From Neurospora tetrasperma FGSC 2508 (lineage: Eukaryota > Ascomycota > Sordariomycetes > Sordariales > Sordariaceae): a DNA stretch of 64,000 nt. The translations under genes and the position numbers were made by a program. Shown here one piece after another: positions 22,114 through 34,787 of the stretch. A model generated the notes under the pieces. The model had not been told where the DNA came from. It did not search any database and saw only the letters and a program-made list of their open reading frames with translations. The first letter of the stretch is position 1; the number at the start of each line of letters is the position of its first letter. The stretch covers positions 3,023,215 to 3,087,214 of the forward strand of contig NW_009799179.1 in NCBI RefSeq assembly GCF_000213175.1, written 5' to 3'.

Positions 22114-23079
22114 TCACAACTTTTCAACATTACGCAAAGCCCACAACTCCTTGGGCTGACCAGCAGCATCACAAGAAGAAAACTTCCACCAGCCCGAGTG
22201 CAGAGCACCGGCAATGTTGACTAAACCCCACTTGATGGGAGCAGGCATGGGTGGCCAGTTTGCCCACATGCCGTCCTCAACCGTGCGGTCAAGGTTGAGA
22301 AGGAAGAAGGGTACGCAGTCCGTCACGCCGGCCTTTGTCACAGTCGCTTTGCCCCATGTCTTGAAGGTGGTGACGGCTGCTGTATGCTCGGGAGTTCCCT
22401 CCTTAGGGGCGTTGGCGTGCTCGGAGAGCTTGGAAATGGTAGAGATTTCGCTGTGGAAGTGGTCGGAAAAGGAGTCTTGGAAGGTACCCATGATGCGAAG
22501 CAGCTCGTCGCCCGAGAAGTCGTTGGGGCTTTTGAGACCGCCAAGGTACTTTTCGAATTCGGCAAGACCGGGCAGGAATGCCTCTGCGATGAAAAGTTAG
22601 TGATCAAAAATCAGTAATCTGAGGTCCCTGGCTTCTTTCTCACCATGCTCCTTGTGGGTCTCCTCGAAAACAGTCTTGTCCTGCAAGAGGTCCTCGATCT
22701 TGGGGAACAGCGACTGCTCTTCGTCGTCATGGTGAGACTTGACGAAGCGGTACCAGGTCAAGCAGTAACCAACGAAGTCGGCCTTGTCCTGGTCGGCAAC
22801 ATGAGCAGCCTGCTGGTAGATGGAGTTGTAGCCGCGGAAGATGGAGTTGTGCAGCAGGGCCATGTGGGTGGCACCCGAGGTGAAGATGTCCGTCTTCTTG
22901 GTCGCGTACTGCGGTGTGGTGATGAGCTTGATGGGCTCGTCAGCCCAGGCTTTTGTAGGTGCAACGGATGTCATGGTGAATGTTGGGGCGCGAGTGAGCA
23001 AGAGGGCGACAATCAAGAAGGGGATCGAGAGAAGGATTGTTGTCGTTGATGATGATGATGTTGATCTGGGGCCGGCCAT
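22114..23079 (-). CDS. hemerythrin HHE-domain protein with N-terminal membrane anchor
   Basis: Exons are 22644-23079 and 22114-22583 (60-bp intron), giving 301 aa. The N-terminus has a hydrophobic helix at about 14-33, either a signal anchor or an uncleaved signal; an internal Met at residue 36 would give a soluble form. The HHE domain follows with the metal-ligand pattern HMALLHNSIFRG, VKSHHDDEEQSLFPKIEDLL, ETHKEHEAF and DHFHSEI. Such proteins bind a di-iron centre and sense or carry oxygen or nitric oxide; the exact role here is unknown. The 3' end converges with the DUF1275 gene, 269 bp away. Confidence 0.88.
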
Positions 23080-24121
23080 TGGAAAGAGATAAGAGAAGCA
23101 AAGTCCTCTTGTGATGAGTGATGGGATATGGACAGCTCAGATGGAAAGGGAAGGAAGGAAGGAAGCTGTCCTTTGGATGTCCAAAGTCGAGGAGGGACCG
23201 GCAGAGAACGAACAGTCGAGTCCCAAGCCCAATTAATCCGACGAATGATGTGTCGTACGATGTTGGTTACACGCCTCGTCAGAATCGTCCAGTCTTTTCC
23301 TCGAAACAAGATGTCCTGCGCATCGCGGGGTTGATGAGAAGTCCGTCGCGTCTGCCAATCTGCCCTGGAGATCAAGGTCCAGGTACCACTCAGTGCTCGT
23401 GGGCGGGACGGGACTCCCCGCTTTAGGTACCCACCATTAGCGCAGTAAGATAAGGAAGATAACCGGAAGCTGCCCGAGACATAGTAGACAGTACCCTGAG
23501 AACCAACACCCAGTTCCACAGACGGACACTGTGGAAATGGAATTACCTTTCTCTAGTAGAGGTACAAGCTCCCGTTGGGTCCCTTTTGTACCCTTTCCTC
23601 TTCCAACTCTTCTTTCTCCTCCTCCTTCTTCCACGCCGTCCATTAATTGCCAAATCCCCGTCATCTCATGCGGCAACATTCGCGGATGACACGTACGCTC
23701 CAGATGGCAGTATCTCACGGCGGCACAAATCACGTACGATGGACTACGAATCCTAACACCAGCTGACCACCACGAAGCTCAGAGAGCACCTCATCGAGAA
23801 GGAAAACATTGATCTTATCCCACCCATTCTTCACTCATCCAGCCATCCGATGACGTTCACCAGGGTCGCATTTCCAGGCAACATTTCCTGCTGGCCGTTG
23901 ACTCACTGGCGCATAAGCCATCTCCACTACCGAGCGGAAAAGACAGGAATCAGCCAAAGGTCAAGACGCCGGCCGCGCCATTGATTACATCATGGCCCGG
24001 TTCCGTGTTTATACGCCTCGTCGCCCGTCTTGGCCTCGTCAAACTCAGCTATAAATTGGACCTCACCACTACACCCTGAGGTTCAAAGGACAACGTTAGC
24101 TATCTTCAACGCCACGCCACC
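23080..24121. other. intergenic region between divergent genes
   Basis: About 1 kb separates the hemerythrin-like and acetyltransferase genes. A TATAAATT sequence at 24050-24057, 65 bp before the acetyltransferase ATG, is a plausible TATA box. No further gene was recognised. Confidence 0.5.
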
Positions 24122-24943
24122 ATGACAGTCGCTCTCAACCCCCGCATCCGCGTTCGCGAGGCCGTGCCCGCCGATGCCGAGGCCATCACGAACATCCTGA
24201 ATGACGCCTTTTCCGCCAACCCGATGCAGCAGCTGATGTATCCCAACGGTGTATCGGATGCGTCGAGAAGCAAGTCTGCTGCCAGACTCTTCTTGCCCAT
24301 TCCTCCCAGCGAAGGAGAGACGTTCATGGTGGTGCCAGAGTTGCTGCCAGAGGGTTCTGATGGTCCTTGCGAGATTGTTGCCTTTTCCGACTGGTGCCTG
24401 TTCAGGAATCCGCGTGCTGAAGAAGAGTGGAATGTCCAAGAGGTACCAAGGACACAGGAGCAGCTGGGAGAAGACTGCGATGTGCGGGTTTTCAACGAGT
24501 TCATCGGCGGATTGCACAGGAAGCGCCGAGAGCACATGAAGGGTGACCCTGGGCTTGGTAAGTTTGGCACAGATACCACAATGCCCTTTTCGGTGGCCGC
24601 TTTTCTAACTCCACGACCTGTCACAGTTCTTAGCACTCTTGTCTGTCAGACGAATCGCCAAAGGCTGGGGGCCGGAAAGGCCCTCCTACACTGGGGTACC
24701 ACCCTGGCTGACGAACTGGGTCTGCCACTGTTTCTCGAGTCATCACCCACTGCTTACAATCTCTACAAGCAATTTGGCTTCGAGGACATCGACGTTTTCG
24801 ACCTTCCCATCTTCGATTTGTTCGGCGCCTCAAAGCGCCAAGGTCAGGACTGGGGAGAACATACGGCGCTCGAGCTGGCTGGGCCTCCCGCCAAGGGATG
24901 CTTCCGCAGCACCATCATGAGACGACCTGCCAAGAGCACCTGA
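24122..24943 (+). CDS. GNAT-family N-acetyltransferase
   Basis: Exons are 24122-24557 and 24627-24943, giving 250 aa. The N-terminal RIRVREAVPADAEAITNILN is the usual GNAT beta1-alpha1 opening. The acetyl-CoA motif lies across the splice: joined, it reads LVLSTLVCQTNRQRLGAGKA (R-x-x-G-x-G/A type). It is followed by LPLFLESSPTAYNLYKQFGF, the typical end of the fold. The 69-bp intron is in phase 1, has a CTAAC branch point, is a multiple of three and has no in-frame stop, so an unspliced reading is also open. Splicing restores the family motif and is preferred. The substrate is unknown. Confidence 0.87.
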   Translation: MTVALNPRIRVREAVPADAEAITNILNDAFSANPMQQLMYPNGVSDASRSKSAARLFLPIPPSEGETFMVVPELLPEGSDGPCEIVAFSDWCLFRNPRAEEEWNVQEVPRTQEQLGEDCDVRVFNEFIGGLHRKRREHMKGDPGLGKFGTDTTMPFSVAAFLTPRPVTVLSTLVCQTNRQRLGAGKALLHWGTTLADELGLPLFLESSPTAYNLYKQFGFEDIDVFDLPIFDLFGASKRQGQDWGEHTALELAGPPAKGCFRSTIMRRPAKST

Positions 24944-25522
24944 TACCTAGGGATGCCTTTCAGGGTGTCGGGAGCAGTAGATCTCGCTGCTGCACTTCGC
25001 TGCCTCACCACATCCTTTCCCTGATCGTAGTGTATACTACAAGTGTGCAGATTTCACCAAGCTGAAATTGATTGACGTCCTGTATCCCTGTCCATCGTCT
25101 TGCGTTACCAGGCCCGCCAGGTTGTGTCGCATTGTCTGACCGGTGGGCGACTTGACGTACAAGCATGGACAACCGCAAAGACTCATGATTTGTCGCCTTG
25201 TCCAGTAGCACTTGACGTGTGCATGCCACCACTGCGTGTGTATCACTGGCACACCGAATCAGGCTAAGGAATGTGGTGATACGGGCGTCAGCTCTATACT
25301 AGGCTGCCACTATAATCTTACGGATCAGCCAACACCATGTGGGGAATGGTTGCATAGACGCTTTGCCAGGCTGCTCCCAACAAGAGCGCCGGCGAGACTT
25401 ATAAATTATGGGTTCCGAAAGTCCTCTGGTCTTGGATACTATTTTCCTTTGCCGCTGACTCTAAACCGTCCTTCCTTGACGTCTTGATTTTCTTCCTTTC
25501 CACTGACCGACTACTAGTCAGG
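24944..25522. other. intergenic region with candidate TATA box
   Basis: This 579-bp gap holds a TATAAATT at 25400-25407, about 120 bp before the next ATG, and a pyrimidine-rich leader. Nothing else was recognised. Confidence 0.45.
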
Positions 25523-28498
25523 ATGGCCGATTCTTCGCATGCTCACTCCCAGCAGATGCCACCAGCCGATGCCGGCAGCGACTCTCAGGACACCAACAAT
25601 CAGGGGCATGTCTTCCAACCTCCTCAACCGTTATCGCGGCCGGCTACGGTTGGCAATGCTACAGAACCCACGCAAGCTTTGTACTATCCGTCACAACAAT
25701 ATGGCTTGGTAACCGACCCTGCCAGTGTCATCTCGCAACAGCAGTATTACTATGCACAGCAGGCGAGTCAAGTGGGAAATTCGTCGGTGGACGATCAGCA
25801 AGTCTACTATGTACCGCAACTACTACAGCAGCCTGGTTGGACGGCCGATCCCACTGCAGTCAACTTCTACTGGCAACAACAATTGTCGACTTCTAATCTT
25901 GCCGCCTATTCCCAGTACACGCCCGCCCACAACCAACATCCGGCGCCCGACCCAATTCAAGAGGTGCACAGCCCAGATCTGCAGTTCAAGCAACCACCCC
26001 TTCTCTCATCAGAGGAGGTCACTACTCGGCACATGCCTTCGCCACAAGCTGTTCCCCAGCCAGGCGCGAAGAACGACGTGCAGAAGTGGAAACGATTCTG
26101 GCCTCGGTCCAAGGATTATATGCAAAAGTTCCAAGACAATCTGAAAGACAAGTTCAGCGGCAATTCAGGGCACAGGGGTTTCCGTCGGGTCTATTTACCC
26201 ACCAAACGGATGAATAACCAGGACAGTGACAGCGATGCTGGGCCTACCGGCGAGAGCAAGGTCGTGTATCGTATTGGAACCGCCGAGGCCGAGGATATTG
26301 ATGACCTTGGAAAGGTACACAAGGTTGATGGCAAGCTCACCTACCTCAACCAGTTTCACCAACGCACTCGCAAGTTCCTGGACGTGGCCGTTTACCTAAG
26401 TCCAACCCGCTCTACTCCTCGAAGACTGATAGTCCAGGCAACTGATCATGTCATCAAGACCCGCTTGGACAGAGGCGACTGGATCAGGACCAAGGTCAGG
26501 GGCAGCGTGCCTCTTGTCCTGGCGATGTCTGAATGGGCATTGTCTCCCTTTCAAACCCAAGGGTTTTGGTCAAAGACAAAGGGGACCTGCCGTCTATTTG
26601 TCGTCGCCATTCCTGTGCAGATTTTGCTTGCCCTTCCTTTCCTTGGTAAATACGATGAAGACGATAAGGTGACCGACACATATACTGACTACCCCGGGTA
26701 CTACTGGGAATGGCCCAAGTACGCTGTCAACGAGCTGGACATGTCTCCTGCTGCTCTCGAGAAACATAGTGAGGGCTACAAAAAGTCACTTAGTGTTGCA
26801 AAGCGTGCGCCACGGCCCCGGCTGTTGTATGCCAAAGTGAACGGCGAATGGAAGACTATTGAGGGCGATAGCTTCGAAAATTCTACGCGGCGATATATAT
26901 TCATCAGCTACATGTGGAACATGTTCCCAGACGCAGATGGTGCAGAGAAAGCTCATGAACTGGCGCGGAGCATTGCCGAGCACGAGCGCTTTGACGCCTA
27001 CTGGATGGACCGTGAGCTTGTTAGTGGGGATTCGCCAGCTGAGACCGATTACGATGTCTACACACTTTGTGACACTGTCCGAGGATCGGCCAAGGTGTGC
27101 CTCATGATGGACAAGGATGGAACGACACAGCGTCTTGACTGGGGCAGCCGCATGTGGACGCTGATGGAGGGTCTGCTCGCCCCTGGAGATCACATAACTT
27201 ACTGCTTTCGGGATGCAGAGGGTCAACTTGTCACCAAAAACATTGGAAAGATTGAAATGACAGCCTCTTTCTGGCGTGTACACGAGAGCGAATATACGGA
27301 CGACAAAGAGGCTGTTCGTATATTGGCAGAACACTATGCCAACGTGCTGACACTCTCTCGCCTGGAGCTGCTTCCAGCGACGATTACAGCGCTGTGTACC
27401 AAGAAACGCGCGGAGTTTACCGGCTCAGATCTTGCCTACGCCGTCATGGGCTTTCTTCACTACCGGATCGAGCGCCATAAAGAGACAACTGTGTTCCAAA
27501 ACCTTGCTCGCCTCTCGCTTGGCAATGATAGTGATGAGCTGGTCGAGAGGATGCTTTGCTTACTTCCAAAGCCGTCAAACAAAGACATTTTCGAGACTCT
27601 GTCTGAACGTGATGAGTATGGAACCTTCCTCCACCACATCACACCACAATGTCAAGTGGTGGGTGTGGCGCACGAGGACGAGACTGTTATCCTGGACTCT
27701 TGCCGTGCAATCCACATCCGATGGAAGGACTTCACCCGAGCGACTGTTCAACGCGATGTGGGATTGGGAAAGATGCTCGCGGTATTCTTCCTGGCGTTCG
27801 GCATTTGGTGGTTAATGTTTGGTATCGAAATGTCACTGGCCTACATTCCATACTTCGCTGGCTTTGTTGACCTAGCCGCCGATGGCAAGTCAGATGTCGG
27901 TTGGGTTGTTGCTGGCTTCCTCTTCGTGGGCCTGTTGCTCTCTGCCCCTTCACCATTTTCGGTCCGACGGCTCTTTGGCGGTACCGTGCTGAAGAGCACC
28001 CCAAACTTGGTGGGATTCGAAGGAGTCATGCCTATAGCGCAACTGGAAAAGATCGTCTTTGGAAATGCGGAGGGCCGACTTACTTATGCGCCGTCCGCTA
28101 CTCCATTCAGCAGAGAACATCGGGAGAACTACGAGAGGCGAGGCACGGAACCTTTGTGGATCGACAACCCAGACTCTGCCCTTGATGATCTCAAAGCCAA
28201 GAAGCTGATGCCGTCAGACAGACACCAGCTCTTCACACTTGTTGATATGGGCGAGCTTACGGTCACTATCTTTGCGGCAGAGAGGCCACCGACTGTAGCT
28301 CTCCTCTGCGGCAAGGAAGGCGGCATGCTCCGTGCAGTCCTTTGCAGCTGGCGATTTGAGACGGATTGCTTGTACAGGGAGACAGTGGTAAGGATGCCCA
28401 CGCGGGTCTGGGAGGTAGCCGAGCCCAAGGGCTGGTTGAAGCTGTGTCTACGATCTCAAGACGATTACAGACACAGGGAGTCCCTCATGAAACAATAA
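25523..28498 (+). CDS. large HET-like fungal membrane protein
   Basis: A single exon encodes 991 aa. The start (MADSSHAHSQQMPPADAGSD) is preferred over an upstream Met whose 13-residue lead shows no likeness to coding sequence. Residues about 1-190 are Gln/Tyr/Ser/Pro-rich, a low-complexity, possibly prion-like region. A core near 456-540 (RYIFISYMWNMF, YWMDRELVSGD, TVRGSAKVCLMMD, SRMWTLMEG) follows the order of the HET domain of fungal incompatibility proteins but is diverged. Two hydrophobic helices lie at about 747-768 and 792-814. It is probably a fungus-specific protein; a role in recognition is inference. The frame continues in phase beyond the TAA stop with a charged tail, described among the findings. 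Confidence 0.75.
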   Translation: MADSSHAHSQQMPPADAGSDSQDTNNQGHVFQPPQPLSRPATVGNATEPTQALYYPSQQYGLVTDPASVISQQQYYYAQQASQVGNSSVDDQQVYYVPQLLQQPGWTADPTAVNFYWQQQLSTSNLAAYSQYTPAHNQHPAPDPIQEVHSPDLQFKQPPLLSSEEVTTRHMPSPQAVPQPGAKNDVQKWKRFWPRSKDYMQKFQDNLKDKFSGNSGHRGFRRVYLPTKRMNNQDSDSDAGPTGESKVVYRIGTAEAEDIDDLGKVHKVDGKLTYLNQFHQRTRKFLDVAVYLSPTRSTPRRLIVQATDHVIKTRLDRGDWIRTKVRGSVPLVLAMSEWALSPFQTQGFWSKTKGTCRLFVVAIPVQILLALPFLGKYDEDDKVTDTYTDYPGYYWEWPKYAVNELDMSPAALEKHSEGYKKSLSVAKRAPRPRLLYAKVNGEWKTIEGDSFENSTRRYIFISYMWNMFPDADGAEKAHELARSIAEHERFDAYWMDRELVSGDSPAETDYDVYTLCDTVRGSAKVCLMMDKDGTTQRLDWGSRMWTLMEGLLAPGDHITYCFRDAEGQLVTKNIGKIEMTASFWRVHESEYTDDKEAVRILAEHYANVLTLSRLELLPATITALCTKKRAEFTGSDLAYAVMGFLHYRIERHKETTVFQNLARLSLGNDSDELVERMLCLLPKPSNKDIFETLSERDEYGTFLHHITPQCQVVGVAHEDETVILDSCRAIHIRWKDFTRATVQRDVGLGKMLAVFFLAFGIWWLMFGIEMSLAYIPYFAGFVDLAADGKSDVGWVVAGFLFVGLLLSAPSPFSVRRLFGGTVLKSTPNLVGFEGVMPIAQLEKIVFGNAEGRLTYAPSATPFSREHRENYERRGTEPLWIDNPDSALDDLKAKKLMPSDRHQLFTLVDMGELTVTIFAAERPPTVALLCGKEGGMLRAVLCSWRFETDCLYRETVVRMPTRVWEVAEPKGWLKLCLRSQDDYRHRESLMKQ

Positions 28499-28600
28499 CA
28501 GATTAAGAGGGACAAGAGGCAAGCGGAGGTAAGGGTGAAACAGGAGGCTGAGGAAGCAAAGAAGACGGAGAGTGATTCCTTCGTAAACAGCGCCGCATGA
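28499..28600 (+). other. in-frame open tail after the HET-like stop codon
   Basis: Directly after the TAA, 33 further codons stay open in the same frame before a TGA. They read as a charged, Lys/Glu/Ala-rich peptide (QIKRDKRQAEVRVKQEAEEA ...), suggestive of a coiled coil. The stop sits between CAA and CAG codons. It could be a recent C-to-T nonsense change or a site of low-level readthrough; chance cannot be excluded. Confidence 0.35.
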
Positions 28601-29227
28601 CAGCGTCATGTATTGGCGAATATGACCACAAGAAGATTTGCCAGTTCGGGTGCTTTCCGAAATACGGTTGATGACAAGTAACATCAGCAGGGTTGGTTCA
28701 TATATCTGATCAATCATCCTCGTAACAGTTCAACACGCTGCCACCTGTGAACCGCCCCGTTCATCATGATCACGACCCCGTTCTCGAGCAAGTCGTAGTC
28801 GCACCACCGTGTTACGACCGCTCCCCTCATCGTTAGCTACAGCGGATCTTATCCCGACAATTCCATGACCAGCTGTATCTACTGCGGCCAAGCACTTCGA
28901 TTACCGTCGTATTCGGCCCCTACCCCGGACCGGCAACACCACATCTGACATCTCCACAAAGGCACCGGACCCCCGGCTAATATGCATAATCCCGCTAAGT
29001 CGAATACGGTATACGCGGCTGCTTGCCTTCCGAGTATGCCACCTATTCACGAATTCAGGAGCCATTCGACGACAGTTTGAGTACATGACCACGAACGGAC
29101 AGTTGTTAATCACATTTATAAGCTTCATATTTCCTGATATCGTAGGTAGACTTGATTGAAACATCAAACCTCTTTATCTGCTTATATACCTCCATTGTTT
29201 TCACCCTTCCCCTAATCCCTGTTCAAG
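28601..29227. other. intergenic region, no gene recognised
   Basis: This is the 3' region of the HET-like gene and the promoter and leader of the SET-domain gene. No open frame with family likeness or RNA gene was seen. Confidence 0.45.
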
Positions 29228-31567
29228 ATGGCTGTCTCCGCCAAGCAAAAGACCATCAGTTCCGCTCCTCAGAAGAGTTCACTCGCAGGGACAATCCCAA
29301 CCAAGAAGCTCACGAAGGAGCAGCTTTTCAAGACACATGCGGAACACATCAAGCAGCAAAACGCTACCCAAACTCCCAATGGCCCCAGGCCAGTAAAGCA
29401 GCCAAACCTAGAAGAAGCATATCCTGCTTCTGAAAAGTCTATCAGAGATCTCGAGATCGTATGTTGTCACACACGAATCTTCATTTTGTTTTTGTTTTCA
29501 TCTTTTTCTATAATAAGAAATAGATATCATGTGATCGATAAAATCCGGCTAACACCAGCTCCAGATCCCACTAAGTGACCTCAGCGTGGAAACACATCAC
29601 CGTGGCAAGGGGCTCATCGTCAAAGTAGTCAGCCCACCCTACCTTGGCGCCGGTGCTGTCAGTATTGTCGAGGACCATTGGGGCAATGTCGACAAGCTCG
29701 CCATCTACAACCAAGGCGACTCAGCCATCCTGTCGGGGGTTCCCGAGGGCTGTATCGTTGCCGTCAAGGAGCCTTACTATGTCCAAAATGGCGCGGAAAA
29801 CGACTTCATGATCTGTGTTGATCACCCGTCAGATGTCATTCTGCTCCGTTTTATAGATTCTATCATTCCAGAACCGTTAAGGCTCGGGCCGCTACTGAAG
29901 TCAGCGGGGGAATGGACGACGGCAGGAGATCAAGCCTTCTTGCAACGGGATTTCCCTACGGCCGTCTTTTGGTGAGTTGCCAGACCGTTAGCGGTGATGT
30001 CAAGTCCTTTAACTTACGATATGCACCCTGAAATAGCTACACGGAAGCACTAGAAGGACTAGAAGACCACTCTGCCAAAGCCCCCGTTTACACCAAGCGC
30101 GCGGGCGTCAACCTCCTCCTCGGCCGCTACGACGCCGCAAAAGTCGACGCCCTCGCCTCCCGCATCGGCGCTTCCACCGACTGGAAAGCCTACTACAACG
30201 CCGGCCGGGCCGCCTACGGTCTCTGCGAGTACGCCACCAGCAAGTCGTACTTTGAAGAAGCCCTCAAGCTAAACGGCAAGGGCACCGCCAACGTGCAGAA
30301 AGAATTCGAGCGGGTGCTAGCCCGCGTGGAAGAAGAAGAAACTGGTAACTACGACTTCGCAGCCATGCACGCCTCCCTTTCCCCGACATCCGTGCACATC
30401 GACGCTGGGTCCTTTCTCCGCAACACGCGCGTTGCCGATTCGGGCTTCCACGGCCGCGGCCTCTTCGCCACTCGTCACCTCAAAGCCGGCGACTTGGTCT
30501 ATGTCGAAAAGGCCACGCTGATGCCCAACCAGTACGACCCCGCCCGCGCCTCCGCGGCGCTGTACTCGCTCATGGTCCGGCAACTCTGCGATAACCCTTC
30601 GCTGGCCGATACCATGCTCAAGCTCTGCCCCGGCCAACTTCCCTACGAGCGAACCGGTGCCGAGGGCAGTATGGTGGATGGCGTCCCCGTAGTAGATGTC
30701 TTCGTGGTCGAAGGCATCCGCACCAAGAACTGCTTCTCCTCCCCTCTGTCCACGTACGACGACACCAAGCCCACTTACAACTCGGTGTGCATGGCCAAGG
30801 GGCTGTGGGCGCATTCCAGTCTGATGAACCACAGCTGCGTGCCCAACACCATGCGCTCGTTTGTCGGTGACATGCTGATCTGCCGCGCTACGCGCGACGT
30901 GCAAGAGGGCGACGAGCTGTTCCAGCAGTATGTACCCGTCAAGACGCAGGTGGATGTGCGTAACAAGGAGTTTGAGGAAGGGTGGGGTTTCGAGTGTCGG
31001 TGTGGGTTATGTGAAGGGGAGAGGAAGTCGTCAAAGGAAAGGTTGAAGAAGAGGAAGGAGGCGGTGCTGGCGCTGGAGAAGTTCCTAGACAAGAAGCCGA
31101 GTACTGGCAAGGGGGCGACGATTGTACCCGACGCGACGATCAGGACGGTGGATAAGATGATGAGGCAATTGGAGGACCTGCATGAGACTGAGGTGTATGA
31201 GAGCCTCCCGAGGTTGACGCTGGTTTATCCGTGTAATTGGCTGGTGGATGCACACAGGGCCAAGAAACAGTGGGGGAAGGTGGTGAAGTATTCGTTGAAG
31301 GTGTTGAGAAACTTTGGGTTTAACGCGGCGCCGAGAGATGAGGATCCGGCGAAGTTGACTGTGGGTTGGGATCCGAGGGAGATCTATACGAGGAGCGGTG
31401 AGGTGAGCTTGATGGCCGTCCATGTGGTGGCTTCGTTGAGAAGGTTGGCGGAGGCATATGCTGCTTTGGGACATAAGGAATTGGCGGAGCGTTGTGTGGA
31501 GGCGGCCAAGTTTGGATATACCATGGTGACTGGATTTTCGGAGGATGTGGATGCTCTCGGACAGTGA
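29228..31567 (+). CDS. TPR and SET-domain protein (putative lysine methyltransferase)
   Basis: Exons are 29228-29458, 29559-29971 and 30037-31567, giving 724 aa. A short TPR-like region at about 210-305 (CYTEALEGL, YNAGRAAYGLCEYATSKSYF) precedes a split SET domain. The parts are GRGLFATRHLKAGDLVY near 353, the NHSC signature near 478, GDELFQQYV, and a post-SET cysteine cluster ECRCGLC near 533. The SET domain thus has S-adenosylmethionine-binding and substrate parts in the order of SMYD/SET5-like enzymes. The target is unknown: histone or non-histone protein are both possible. Exon 2 and 3 junctions were chosen to keep frame and GT..AG ends. Confidence 0.87.
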
Positions 31568-32541
31568 GCCGATGGAGGTGTGGCATCTAATGGGGCGATT
31601 GGGCGTACATATCTGGCAAGCATTGAATTTCTGCTCTCGTTAACTGAATAGATAGGTAGCTTAGGGTACATAACACAACTGATTCTTCCATTGTATGACA
31701 AGATCGGCCACGAAGCGGTTTTCGGGTATCCGTTTGCAGTTGTTTCCGGCAAAAGCAACTGTCGTGGGTCAGACGGAGAATGGCTGACTAGAGGCAAAGG
31801 AAAACAAACAACTCCAGCTGAAAAACAGAGCAACGTGACAAAAACACAGATACCTGTCTAGGCGCACGTTAAACACTCTCTCGCGTGTCACTTGTTCATC
31901 CATTCCTGGACAAGCTTATTGGAGATGCAGACATCTAGTTCTATATAAGTGCCAGTATCATGCCTGGAACTTTATGTGTGATGTTGTGCTAGGGTGACAC
32001 AGAGCTCGGCAGTAAGGGAACCGAAGGGTGACTTGGGTTCCGTCGGTGCGACCCGATGGTATGGTCTACAAATATTAAAGTCCAACGGAGAACCGTCGGT
32101 AGCACGTCCGCGCCTCTCTTTACTGGATTGCCGAGATAAAAGTAGGCGTACAGTCACGGTTACCCAACGCTTGTCGCTTCTCGTCTGTGGCTATATGTGA
32201 TTTTTATGACCCCTATACCACGTTTCGGGTAACTAGGAGCAACCGGCCGGTTAATCCAACGCCTGTTCTTGTCCGTAGGTAGCAGGCCAAAAGTAATTCT
32301 GATAGGAGTTCATATGCCCTACCGGATGCACCCGCCCCTTTTGTTCAAGTTGACCTACAACACGGAATTTTCACTTCCAAAGGGAGAACACCATGGCTCT
32401 AATCACGAGCGCCATACCCGAAGGCCCCATCCTTTGAGGTTCTGACGCCCATTCCCAGTCATCTTCACCACCTTTCCACTGTCAACGTCACCGTCACTAT
32501 CACCACCCACCAGCTTCACCAGCTTCGTCAGCTTCATCAAC
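31568..32541. other. intergenic region, no gene recognised
   Basis: The 974 bases hold the 3' region of the SET gene and the promoter of the next gene, ending in a CA-rich leader. Only short open frames without likeness to known families occur. Confidence 0.45.
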
Positions 32542-33639
<1,098 letters not shown>

Positions 33640-34787
33640 TTCTGGTTTGGAGGACATGGAATGCATTGGGAAGAGCTCCTTAAGCCGTAGGGTGAACTTC
33701 CCTACTTACCTCTAGGTAGGTATGCACTCCTCTTTTTCACCTAAGTTGGTTCCCATTTTATACTAGCTTGGCCGCTCAAAACTGGCAGTGACATCTCAAA
33801 TCCCCAATAAAAACATCTCATAGTTAGGTAATGGGTACCTGCCCCTAGGGTACATGAATGTGGTTCCTTTTTGTTTACTTCATCCTGATCAGGCACCAAA
33901 AGTTCAAGAGTCAGTGGATAATGATGAAAGGTACAATGGCCATCTCAAAATGACATCGAGGTTCTAGAACGGAATGGTGATATATATTTAGCTTTGGGAC
34001 GGGAACTGCTTACAGACACGTTATGCCAATGGTACAGGCTCGAGAGCGCTTGTCCGAATGAGACTCCAACTGCACTTGCTCTCTCTACTCTCCCTTCCTC
34101 AGAGACAGTTGCATCTGACGCGCGGATTCAGACCATCAACGACCTAGAAGAGGAGCTCGACGAGGCCATGGGCGGCGGCAATCTAACCACAGAAATGGGC
34201 GAGCGGTTGGTAAAGTAGTATAAGGAAGAGAGGCTTGAAACGTATATCGGATATGTCTACACAAAGGCGGCGTTAATTTATGCCACGTGTGGGGTAAAAG
34301 CGAGAAATGAAAGGCAAAGGACTTTGCAGTACTGGTGGCGGATTTGATGGCAATGGAGTTGGGTAAGGAGCCGGGAGAGTATTGGGCTTAGGAGGTGAGG
34401 AAGGCAAGAGCAGAGAAGAGTGAGAAGAAAGAGAGGCAGGAGGGGGCAGGAGGGGCAGAAAGGTAAAGGAGTGAAGAGTGAGCTTTAGAGGGTATGAGGG
34501 GTCTGTGTCGCGGTGTGAATTGTGGCTGGCTCCTTCCATTATGTCATTATTTACTTGACCGCGCTTTTGCCAATCCTTTTTTTTTTTTTGAGAAAATCTC
34601 TGTTAAACAGCAGTGCCGCTGAATACTAGATTAAGAATTAAATGATAGAAGCAAATCTCCTGCCAAGGTCAGTGGGTATAATCCTCCAGTGTATGTGTAC
34701 CATCGCATGAATGACAAACTTCATCAACTGAAACCTCTCAACTCGTTTGCAATAGAAACAGCCAAGCCTAGCTGATCCTCTCCTGCT
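33640..34787. other. intergenic region with AGGTAGG motif
   Basis: About 1.1 kb lies between convergent genes. An ACCTCTAGGTAGGTA stretch at about 33708-33722 belongs to a motif repeated across the window. A frame at 33994-34218 has no ATG and no family likeness. A poly-T run occurs near 34578-34590. Confidence 0.45.

Noticed and set aside
33994-34218. 74-codon plus-strand frame
   Set aside because: It begins at TTG, has no ATG near its start, no family likeness, and no splice sites that would join it to a gene.
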